DNA of 9,210 nucleotides from Clostridia bacterium (GTDB lineage Bacteria; Bacillota; Clostridia; Oscillospirales; CAG-272): positions 1-9,210 of the forward strand of contig JAFQNZ010000264.1 of assembly GCA_017395715.1 (NCBI GenBank). The letters run 5' to 3'. The notes under the pieces were generated by a model, which worked only from the letters and a program-made list of their open reading frames with translations, had not been told where the DNA came from and did no database searches. The position numbers were made by a program, and so were the translations under genes. This document shows, one piece after another, positions 1 through 6,063 of the stretch. Position 1 is the stretch's first letter. Every line of letters starts with the position of its first letter.

Positions 1-1056
1 AGAATGGATGCCGAAGTGGGCGCGAAAGCGGTTGCCGAGGGCAGAATTGATGCGGTGGGCGTTGCTCGTCAGTTCCTTGCAGACGGCGAATGGGTGACCA
101 AGCTGATTGAAGATCGCGTGGAGGATATCCGTCCCTGTATCTGCTGTCATGCAGGCTGCTTTAACTTCTCGTCCTCCAAGGGTCACGCCAACACGCAGGA
201 TCTTTCCGACACGATGGGTCTTGCACGCTGTGCTTTGAATCCCGAAACGATGCAGTCGAAGAAATACTATATCGCGCCTGCCAAAAAGAAGAAAACAATC
301 GCCGTCATCGGCGGTGGTATCGGCGGTATGGAGGCGGCAATTCTTTGTGCGAAACGCGGTCACGAGGTAACGCTTTACGAGAAGAGCGACAAGCTCGGCG
401 GCGTGTTCGTTGCGGCATCGGCGCCTTCCTTTAAGGAAAAAGACCGCGCCTTGATTGCGTGGTACATCCGTGAACTTTCCAAACAGCCGATTACCGTGAA
501 GATGAATACAGAAGTAAGTGACATCAAATCGCTTGATGCCGACGAGATCATTGTGGCAACCGGTGCTTCTCCCAAGAGAATCCCCGTGAAGGGCGCGGAA
601 ACTGCTGTGGAAGCCATCGATTATCTGCTTGGCAACAAAGAAGTAGGAGATCGAGTGGTTGTGATCGGCGGCGGTCTGACCGGCTGTGAGATTGCCTATG
701 ACCTCTATCTCAAGGGTAAACAGCCTGTGATCGTGGAAATGCAGGATGACCTCATTACTACAAAGGGTATTTGTCTTGCCAACACAAGCTACCTGCGCGA
801 TTTCTTCAAGACCAACCAAGTGCCTGTGTATCTGGAAACATCGCTTTCCGAGATCGGAGAGGGCGCTGTTACCTTAAAAGATAAGGAAGGCAAGCTCTTT
901 ACGGTGGATACCGATTCGGTGATTTTGTCGGTTGGTTACAACCCTGCACCGCTGACCAAAAAGGGAAGACATATTCACATCATTGGTGACGCTGACAAGG
1001 TCGGCAATCTCCGCACCGTTATCTGGGGTGCGTGGGATGTTGCCATGAAGCTCTGA
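1..1056 (+). CDS. NADH:flavin oxidoreductase, Old Yellow Enzyme family with FAD/NAD domains (5' partial)
   Basis: This is the C-terminal part of a multidomain flavin/Fe-S reductase of the 2,4-dienoyl-CoA reductase, enoate reductase and BaiCD/BaiH type. The frame is open at base 1, so the ATG at base 4 is probably internal and most of the FMN-binding barrel lies upstream. Counting from that Met, residues 15-34 match the barrel end (DAVGVARQFLADGEW). Cysteines 45, 48, 52 and 76 form the CxxC-x3-C...C site expected to bind a [4Fe-4S] cluster. An FAD Rossmann motif (GGGIGG) lies at 103-108, an ATG motif at 185-187, a second nucleotide-binding motif (GGGLTG) at 222-227, and the closing GDAD flavin motif near 330. 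Such enzymes pass electrons from NAD(P)H through FAD and Fe-S to FMN and reduce an activated C=C bond. The gap between Cys52 and Cys76 is wider than usual. The next gene starts 20 bases later, so they are likely cotranscribed. The family is secure; the substrate is unknown. Confidence 0.9.
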   Translation, partial: RMDAEVGAKAVAEGRIDAVGVARQFLADGEWVTKLIEDRVEDIRPCICCHAGCFNFSSSKGHANTQDLSDTMGLARCALNPETMQSKKYYIAPAKKKKTIAVIGGGIGGMEAAILCAKRGHEVTLYEKSDKLGGVFVAASAPSFKEKDRALIAWYIRELSKQPITVKMNTEVSDIKSLDADEIIVATGASPKRIPVKGAETAVEAIDYLLGNKEVGDRVVVIGGGLTGCEIAYDLYLKGKQPVIVEMQDDLITTKGICLANTSYLRDFFKTNQVPVYLETSLSEIGEGAVTLKDKEGKLFTVDTDSVILSVGYNPAPLTKKGRHIHIIGDADKVGNLRTVIWGAWDVAMKL

Positions 1057-1076
1057 TATAGAAAGGGGATATCAAA

Positions 1077-2354
1077 ATGATTTTGACAAAAGAACAGCAA
1101 GCGATCCTTGACGGTGAAAAAGGGGAAACGCTTGCCAAGGTAATGAAAACGCTTGTGATGTACGGCGATGCATTTGAGGCCGAAAAGCTTGTGCCGATCA
1201 CATCGAAGTACAACCATCTTGTGACATCTTTCGGACTCAAGGTCATGTCGCCTGTTTACGATCTGATGCAGCAGCTTCTTGACGCGGGTGTTTCGTCCGA
1301 GCAGAAATTCTCGGTTGACCCCCGTCCGCTTGACAAGAACGTGCCTGCAAACTTCTTGCAGAATTTCGTGTTCAACAAGTTTATGTACACCAAGCAAGGC
1401 TTCTATGAAGAACAGCTGGAAAAGCTCGGTCTGATGGATAAGAATGCGTTTACCTGCACTTGCTACATGGATGAAGTGGGCAACAAGCCGAAGAAGGGTG
1501 ATATTCTCTCTTGGGCGGAATCGAGTGCGGTGGTGTATGCCAACTCGGTGCTTGGTGCAAGATGCAATCGCAATTCGGGTATCATTGATATTATGGGCTC
1601 GATCGTGGGCTATGTGCCGTACTTTGGACTTCTCACAGACGAAGGCAGAAAAGCCACTTGGGTGGTGAAGGTGCAGACCACAAAGAAACCCGAAGCACAG
1701 CTTCTTGGTTCAGCCATCGGTATGAAGGTGATGGAAGACGTACCGTTTGTGGTGGGTCTTGATAAGTGGCTTGGCACAGACCTTGACGATGCCGCTTGCT
1801 CGTATCTCAAGGATTTTGGTGCGGCAACAGCCTCGAACGGTGCTGTGGGTCTTTACCACATTGAAAGCTTAACACCCGAAGCTGTGGAACTTGGCAAAGA
1901 TCTGATCTCTGACGGTGCAAAAGAGTACATCATTGATGACGCCGAGCTTGAAAGAGTGAAGAACAACTACCCCGTGATTTGGAAAAATCCCGATGCCAAG
2001 CCCAAGCTTTGCTTTGTGGGATGCCCGCATCTTTCGCTCGAACAGCTCAAGGATTGGACTGTGAAGCTTGAAAAGGCTCTTGCCGAAAACGGCCAAAAGA
2101 AGGTGACGATGCCTACCGTATTCACCGCATCGCCCGGTGTTTTGGAAACGTTTGCGAAAACCGAATACGCGGAAAGACTCAAAGTAACGGGGGTTATTAC
2201 TTCCTATATTTGTCCCTTGATGTATATGAACAATCCGCTTTGCAAAAAGATGCCGGTTATCACATCTTCCAACAAGCTGCGTACCTATACGAGCGCAAGA
2301 TACTATACCGATGCCGAAATTTTAACAGCGATCACAGGAGGTAATCAGAAATGA
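1077..2354 (+). CDS. Aconitase X large (catalytic) subunit
   Basis: This 425-residue protein matches the aconitase X catalytic domain (formerly DUF521) over its full length. Visible family features are the LTxEQQxILDGEKG-like start, the CTCY segment at 127-130, the WAESSAVVYANSVLGARCN block at 146-164, a GCPHLS motif at 315-320, a late Cys-Pro at 379-380 and an SSNKLRTY block at 397-404. Cysteines in these blocks, especially 316 and 379 with 127/129 or 163, are candidate Fe-S ligands; the exact set is inferred. Characterised members are hydro-lyases: bacterial cis-3-hydroxy-L-proline dehydratase and archaeal mevalonate-5-phosphate dehydratase. The enzyme is cytoplasmic and needs the small subunit, encoded next with an ATGA overlap at 2351-2354. 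AAGGGG at 1063-1068, eight bases before the ATG, supports the start. The neighbours contain no pyrroline-2-carboxylate reductase and no mevalonate-pathway gene, so neither known substrate is supported. Confidence 0.9.
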   Translation: MILTKEQQAILDGEKGETLAKVMKTLVMYGDAFEAEKLVPITSKYNHLVTSFGLKVMSPVYDLMQQLLDAGVSSEQKFSVDPRPLDKNVPANFLQNFVFNKFMYTKQGFYEEQLEKLGLMDKNAFTCTCYMDEVGNKPKKGDILSWAESSAVVYANSVLGARCNRNSGIIDIMGSIVGYVPYFGLLTDEGRKATWVVKVQTTKKPEAQLLGSAIGMKVMEDVPFVVGLDKWLGTDLDDAACSYLKDFGAATASNGAVGLYHIESLTPEAVELGKDLISDGAKEYIIDDAELERVKNNYPVIWKNPDAKPKLCFVGCPHLSLEQLKDWTVKLEKALAENGQKKVTMPTVFTASPGVLETFAKTEYAERLKVTGVITSYICPLMYMNNPLCKKMPVITSSNKLRTYTSARYYTDAEILTAITGGNQK

Positions 2355-2797
2355 AACAGTTCAAAGGACGTGTGGTGACCCCCGGTGAAGTGACTGCCGA
2401 GGCTGTTGTAACAAAAGAAGGCTTTAACACGCTTGCTTCCTTTCAGATGGCGCTTCAGTTTGGCGACAAAGAAGTGAAATGCGGCGACCAGAGCAACCAA
2501 CAGCTTTACGGCAAGCCGCTTCTTAACAAGGCACTTTGCCTGCCGCAGACGATTGGCTCGACCACAGGCGGTCTTGTGCTTTATTGCGCTTGTGCGATGG
2601 GCAAGAATCCTGCTTGTATGCTGTTTTCTTCGCATATCGACTCTTTGGCTGCAGCGGGTGCTGTGCTTGCCGATGTGTGGGTTGACGGCGTGACGATGCC
2701 GGTGATCGACTCGCTTGGCGATGAATTTCTTAACTATGTAAAGGACGGTATGACGATTACCGTTAAAGACGGCGGCATTGTTGAGGTTGAAGGATAA
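2351..2797 (+). CDS. Aconitase X small (swivel) subunit
   Basis: This 148-residue protein matches the aconitase X swivelling domain (formerly DUF126), which is a separate subunit in archaea and some bacteria and fused to the large domain in others. Family features include the early GRVVTPGEVTAEAVV strand, the GKPLLNKALCLP segment at 54-65, the Gly-Ser loop at 69-70 followed by TTGG, and a C-terminal half with ADVWVDGVTMPV near 107. The serine of the Gly-Ser loop (Ser70) is the expected counterpart of the aconitase catalytic serine; that role is taken from the family. The residues just before the loop read QTI instead of the more usual basic GR. AGGAGGT at 2336-2342 lies inside the end of the large-subunit gene, and the ATG overlaps that gene's TGA, so coupled translation in equal amounts is likely. 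The aldehyde dehydrogenase starts 7 bases after its stop. Confidence 0.88.
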   Translation: MKQFKGRVVTPGEVTAEAVVTKEGFNTLASFQMALQFGDKEVKCGDQSNQQLYGKPLLNKALCLPQTIGSTTGGLVLYCACAMGKNPACMLFSSHIDSLAAAGAVLADVWVDGVTMPVIDSLGDEFLNYVKDGMTITVKDGGIVEVEG

Positions 2798-2804
2798 CTC
2801 GCGT

Positions 2805-4187
2805 ATGACAAGACAAGAGATTGAGTGCTTGCTGGAAAAGCAGAGAGCGTTTTACAAAAGCGGAAAGACGATTTCGGTTTCGTTTCGCCGTGAACAACTC
2901 AAAAAGCTGTATGCGGCGGTGAAAGAACACGAAAAAGAAATCAACGAAGCGCTATACTGTGATCTTGGCAAAAGCGGCTTTGAGAGCTTTATGTGCGAGA
3001 GTGGATTTGCGCTGACTGAGATTTCCTATATGATCAAGCACGTGAAGGCTTTTGCCAAAAAGAAGCGTGTTCGCACACCGCTTGCACAGTTTCCTTCGAA
3101 AAGCTACACGGTGTCTGTTCCGTACGGCAACGTTTTGATCATGAGCCCGTGGAATTATCCCTTTCTTTTGACAATTGAGCCGCTCGCCAATGCCATTGCG
3201 GCAGGGAACACGGCAATTCTCAAGCCGAGTGCTTATTCGCCTGCGACAAGTGCGGTGGTGAAGAAACTCGTGGAGGAATGCTTTGCCCCCGAATATGTGG
3301 CGGTGGTAACGGGCGGCAGAGCCGAAAACGCGGCACTGCTTGATCAGAAGTTTGATTTTGTGTTCTTCACGGGCAGCGGGGCGGTTGGCAAAGAGGTGCT
3401 TCGCCACACGGCGGAGTATCTCACCCCCGCGGTGCTGGAGCTTGGCGGTAAAAGCCCTTGTATTGTGGATAAGTCTGCCGATATTGCTCTTGCGGCAAAG
3501 AGAATTGTGTTTGGCAAGTATCTCAACTGCGGGCAGACTTGCGTGGCGCCCGACCATATCCTTTGTGAGGAAACGGTGCATGATGACTTTGTCAAAGCGG
3601 TGAAGAGTGAGATTGAAAAACAGTTTGGAAAAGAGCCGCTTGAGAACCGAGACTATGGTAAGATCGTGAACGAAAAGCATTTTGTGCGTCTTTGCGGTCT
3701 GATCGATGAAAAGAAGGTGGTTTACGGCGGAAAGCACGAAGCTGCTTCTTGCCGCATTGAGCCAACTGTGATGACGGGTGTTTCGTTTGACGATGCTGTG
3801 ATGGGGGAAGAGATTTTCGGTCCTATCATGCCGATTTTGACTTACACCGATTTTGATGCGCTTATGGATGATTTGAAAGGCAAAGATAAGCCACTCGCGC
3901 TTTATCTTTTTACAAGCGATAAAAAGAAAATCAAGCGCGTGACTCGTGAGCTTTCTTACGGCGGCGGTTGCATCAATGATGTGATCATCCATCTTGCCAC
4001 GAGCAACATGGGCTTTGGCGGCGTAGGCGAGAGCGGTATGGGTTCTTACCACGGCAAAGCGGGCTTTGATGCCTTTTCGCACAAAAAATCGATCGTGGAG
4101 AAAAAGACATGGCTGGATCTGCCGATGCGCTATCAGCCTTATACAAGCCGATTTCGCGAGAAACTTTTGCATTTCTTTTTGAAATAG
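2805..4187 (+). CDS. Aldehyde dehydrogenase, class-3 / fatty aldehyde type
   Basis: This NAD(P)-dependent dehydrogenase oxidises an aldehyde to its carboxylate. With the ATG at 2805 it has 460 residues, the usual length of the short class-3 branch (YwdH and ALH-like), which lacks the N-terminal extension of class 1/2 enzymes. All catalytic parts are present: Asn117 in SPWNYP, the nucleotide-binding FTGSG at 188-192, general base Glu212 in LELGG, and nucleophile Cys246 in GQTC. EEIFGP follows in the C-terminal half, then the class-3 GGGCINDVIIHLA segment. The C-terminus ends in a short hydrophobic stretch with a basic tail (LLHFFLK), which might touch the membrane as in fatty aldehyde dehydrogenases. 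The start is chosen because AAGGA at 2790-2794 is ten bases upstream. An in-frame TTG at 2778 lies inside the preceding gene and is less likely. It is the last gene of the operon, so it probably handles an aldehyde made or used in that pathway. Confidence 0.9.
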   Translation: MTRQEIECLLEKQRAFYKSGKTISVSFRREQLKKLYAAVKEHEKEINEALYCDLGKSGFESFMCESGFALTEISYMIKHVKAFAKKKRVRTPLAQFPSKSYTVSVPYGNVLIMSPWNYPFLLTIEPLANAIAAGNTAILKPSAYSPATSAVVKKLVEECFAPEYVAVVTGGRAENAALLDQKFDFVFFTGSGAVGKEVLRHTAEYLTPAVLELGGKSPCIVDKSADIALAAKRIVFGKYLNCGQTCVAPDHILCEETVHDDFVKAVKSEIEKQFGKEPLENRDYGKIVNEKHFVRLCGLIDEKKVVYGGKHEAASCRIEPTVMTGVSFDDAVMGEEIFGPIMPILTYTDFDALMDDLKGKDKPLALYLFTSDKKKIKRVTRELSYGGGCINDVIIHLATSNMGFGGVGESGMGSYHGKAGFDAFSHKKSIVEKKTWLDLPMRYQPYTSRFREKLLHFFLK

Positions 4188-4191
4188 TCTA

Positions 4192-4220
4192 TTTACAACA
4201 AGGCTTGACCGTGTTATAAT
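4192..4220 (+). promoter_or_regulatory. Sigma-A-type promoter with extended -10
   Basis: TTTACA at 4192-4197 and TATAAT at 4215-4220 are separated by 17 bases, and TG one base before the -10 gives an extended -10 element. It lies five bases after the aldehyde dehydrogenase stop codon and about 34 bases before the next ATG, so the membrane protein gene can be transcribed independently. No terminator separates it from the upstream operon, so read-through is also possible. Confidence 0.75.
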
Positions 4221-4253
4221 AGGAATACTAAATGAAAACAAGGATGCAAGGTT

Positions 4254-4952
4254 ATGAAAAAAGTTTGGAAATGGCTTGATAACTTTTGGTATCACCACAA
4301 GTGGAAGACCATTATTATCTCGTTCTTTTTGATTGTGTTTATCATCGGTTTCGTGCAGTGTATGCAAAAGACCGATGCCGATGTTTCGATTCTGTATATC
4401 GGCCCTGAGGTGGTAACCGGCGAAGCGTACGATGCGATGGAAAAATCGCTCGAAAGCCGTCTTGACAGAGACTACAACGATGACGGCAAGATCACGGTGC
4501 AGTTTACCGATCGCGTGTACCTTTCGGAAGCACAGCTGAAGGAAAAGGAAGAAGAAGCAGCCAAAGAGGGCGAAGCGCTTTATTATGACAAATCGGCCAT
4601 GAAGAATTCGCTCGACCAGGCAAGACAGTGGATTTTGAGCGGCGCGATGCTGATTTCTGTGATGGACCACGAGGTGTACAAGACCTTTGAAGCGCAGAAA
4701 GACAAACTCTTTGTGCCGCTTTCGGAGTATCTTACCGAAGTGCCCGAATACAAGTACGACGATTACAGTTTGAATTTTAAGGACATTCCGTATGTGCAGT
4801 TCACGGGTGCATTCGATGCGATTTCCGAGGATACGGTGATCGTGTTGGTCAAACCCACATGGACTTCAACTCTCGGCAAAGACGAAATGGCAGAACGCTA
4901 TCAGTCGCATGAAGAGCTGATGCAGAAGATCGTGGAGTTTTCTGTGGAATAA
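4254..4952 (+). CDS. Membrane-anchored protein of unknown function, single N-terminal TM segment
   Basis: I cannot assign this 232-residue protein to a named family with a function. A short basic, aromatic N-terminus (MKKVWKWLDNFWYHHKWK) precedes one strongly hydrophobic segment at about 19-37, which predicts an inside N-terminus and a roughly 195-residue domain outside the membrane. There is no lipobox, and the hydrophobic segment looks like an anchor, not a cleaved signal. The outer domain begins with a strand (ADVSILYIGPEVV). It contains DYNDDGKI at 73-80, which resembles the first eight positions of a calcium-binding EF-hand loop but lacks the acid at position 12. An acidic and lysine-rich, probably helical stretch follows at 94-106. 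AAGGA at 4240-4244, nine bases before the ATG, supports the start. It has its own promoter and terminator and seems to be a single-gene unit unrelated to the catabolic operon. Confidence 0.85.
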   Translation: MKKVWKWLDNFWYHHKWKTIIISFFLIVFIIGFVQCMQKTDADVSILYIGPEVVTGEAYDAMEKSLESRLDRDYNDDGKITVQFTDRVYLSEAQLKEKEEEAAKEGEALYYDKSAMKNSLDQARQWILSGAMLISVMDHEVYKTFEAQKDKLFVPLSEYLTEVPEYKYDDYSLNFKDIPYVQFTGAFDAISEDTVIVLVKPTWTSTLGKDEMAERYQSHEELMQKIVEFSVE

Positions 4953-4978
4953 AAAATCCCCCGATTGGGGGATTTTTT
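4951..4978. terminator. Bidirectional intrinsic terminator between convergent genes
   Basis: A perfect 12-bp inverted repeat (AAAAAATCCCCC at 4951-4962, GGGGGATTTTTT at 4967-4978) encloses a four-base loop GATT. The C/G core followed by a T run on either strand makes it a standard Rho-independent terminator in both directions. It overlaps the TAA of the upstream plus-strand gene (4950-4952) and the TAA of spoIIP on the minus strand (4979-4977). Confidence 0.92.
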
Positions 4979-6014
4979 ATTTGATTGCCGACAAAATGAA
5001 AATTGCATAATACCTTGCAAAGAAGCGGGCGGAGGTTAAGGCTTCGGAGAGGGTGTTGCCGGTTGTGCCAACATACAGCGAAAGGGAAGAGGGGGCGTAC
5101 TGCTGACCGAGCCCTTCGGGGCGGAGCAGGATACTACGCATGACTTTCGACTCGGCTTCGGTGATCATGGACGAGAGCTGATAGGCTGCCGCCAGATTCT
5201 TTTGCCAATCCGAGCCACCGTTTGCACTGTCTGTGCCGACGGCAAGCATCAGTTCCGCCGCGGGGGCGTTGGCAATTTTACCGTCTGTCCGCACGATTCT
5301 GCCGTCGGTGGTGTACATACCGTCGCGGTGGACATCAAGAACGAAACGGATCGTAGGGTAGGCGGCGCGGTATTCGGCAATGAGGGATTGTGCATCGCTT
5401 GCTTCCTCGGTGGCGTGGATCACGCCGATGCCGCTTGCACTCAGCACGTCGGCTATGGCTTCTCCTACAGAGAAGATGTTTTTGGTGTTGTCGCTACTTT
5501 CAAAATTGAAGGTAGCGCTGACAGCGTCCTTTCCGTCGGGTGCATAACATTCGGTGATGTGCGAATGGAGGATCAGAACGACAGGCGCGCTTTTGCTTGT
5601 GTAGAATTCGAATTTGTGATTGGAAAGAGCACTTTCATCTACGCTATAGGAGGTGTAGTTGTTGATGGCGGCTTTGTTCTGTGAAAGGCTTGCGGAAACC
5701 AAGGCGATGGAATCCTCGTTTGTGTTGGGCGGAGCTGTGGTTTCGGCAGGAATGGGTGCCTTTGTGGTGATCGGCGCTTGTGTCTTTGTGGTTTCAGGTG
5801 TGTTTGGTGTTTCTGTGTGATACGACATGAAGGCTTCTGCCATCAGGCGTTTGGTCGCGTTGGCATCAAGCACAATGCCGCGGATCATAAAGGTAATGGC
5901 GGCACTGAGTGCGAGAACGGCGATGGCACAGATGATCACGCGAAAAATAAACTCACGGTCGGTGTGATTGGGCGGTGTGTTTGGCGTTTGCGGTGTTTGC
6001 GGTTTTTGATCCAT
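4977..6014 (-). CDS. spoIIP: Stage II sporulation protein P (SpoIIP), peptidoglycan hydrolase of engulfment
   Basis: SpoIIP works with SpoIID and SpoIIM in the mother-cell membrane. It cleaves stem peptides and cross-links of septal peptidoglycan so the mother cell can engulf the forespore. The protein has 345 residues: a Pro/Gln/Thr-rich cytoplasmic start (1-20), one membrane segment (about 23-46), a Thr/Pro-rich linker (about 67-98), and the amidase domain from about 140 to the end. Zinc-site motifs of the family are present: LILHSHITE at 147-155 (His150 and/or His152, Glu155) and DVHRDG at 227-232 (His229). The closing motif, usually IEVG or IEFG followed by an NT-rich turn, reads LYVGTTGNTL at 313-322, so Tyr314 replaces the expected glutamate. 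GAGGT a few bases before the ATG supports the start. It follows gpr by 49 bases on the same strand, the order known in Bacillus. It may be transcribed with gpr and from its own promoter; I could not identify one with certainty. Confidence 0.9.
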   Translation of the reverse strand: MDQKPQTPQTPNTPPNHTDREFIFRVIICAIAVLALSAAITFMIRGIVLDANATKRLMAEAFMSYHTETPNTPETTKTQAPITTKAPIPAETTAPPNTNEDSIALVSASLSQNKAAINNYTSYSVDESALSNHKFEFYTSKSAPVVLILHSHITECYAPDGKDAVSATFNFESSDNTKNIFSVGEAIADVLSASGIGVIHATEEASDAQSLIAEYRAAYPTIRFVLDVHRDGMYTTDGRIVRTDGKIANAPAAELMLAVGTDSANGGSDWQKNLAAAYQLSSMITEAESKVMRSILLRPEGLGQQYAPSSLSLYVGTTGNTLSEALTSARFFARYYAIFILSAIK

Positions 6015-6063
6015 AGTAACCTCTTTTCTTTCATTAAAACAGTATATTGTGTGTTTTTTTCTG

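Noticed and set aside
2778..2804. Upstream TTG start for the aldehyde dehydrogenase
   Set aside because: It lies inside the small-subunit gene without a ribosome site at the right distance, and the extra nine residues are not family-like.
4205..4231. Second promoter reading, TTGACC with TACTAA
   Set aside because: The spacer is only 15 bases and the -10 is poor, while TTTACA with TATAAT at 17 bases is much better.
2952..4670. 572-codon open frame on the minus strand
   Set aside because: It lies antisense to the aldehyde dehydrogenase and runs into the next gene. Its translation is rich in His, Arg and Phe with no recognisable domain, while the plus strand carries full catalytic motifs, ribosome sites and a promoter. 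It is a by-product of codon usage.
6040..6055. Possible sigma-E -10 box (CACACAAT on the minus strand) for spoIIP
   Set aside because: It is close to CATACA-T in a repetitive A/C tract, but the -35 match is poor (ATG for ATA). It could be chance.
6015..6063. Weak inverted repeat (AACAG...CTGTT) between gpr and spoIIP
   Set aside because: Five pairs with a loop of nearly 20 bases would not act as a terminator; the two genes can be read together.
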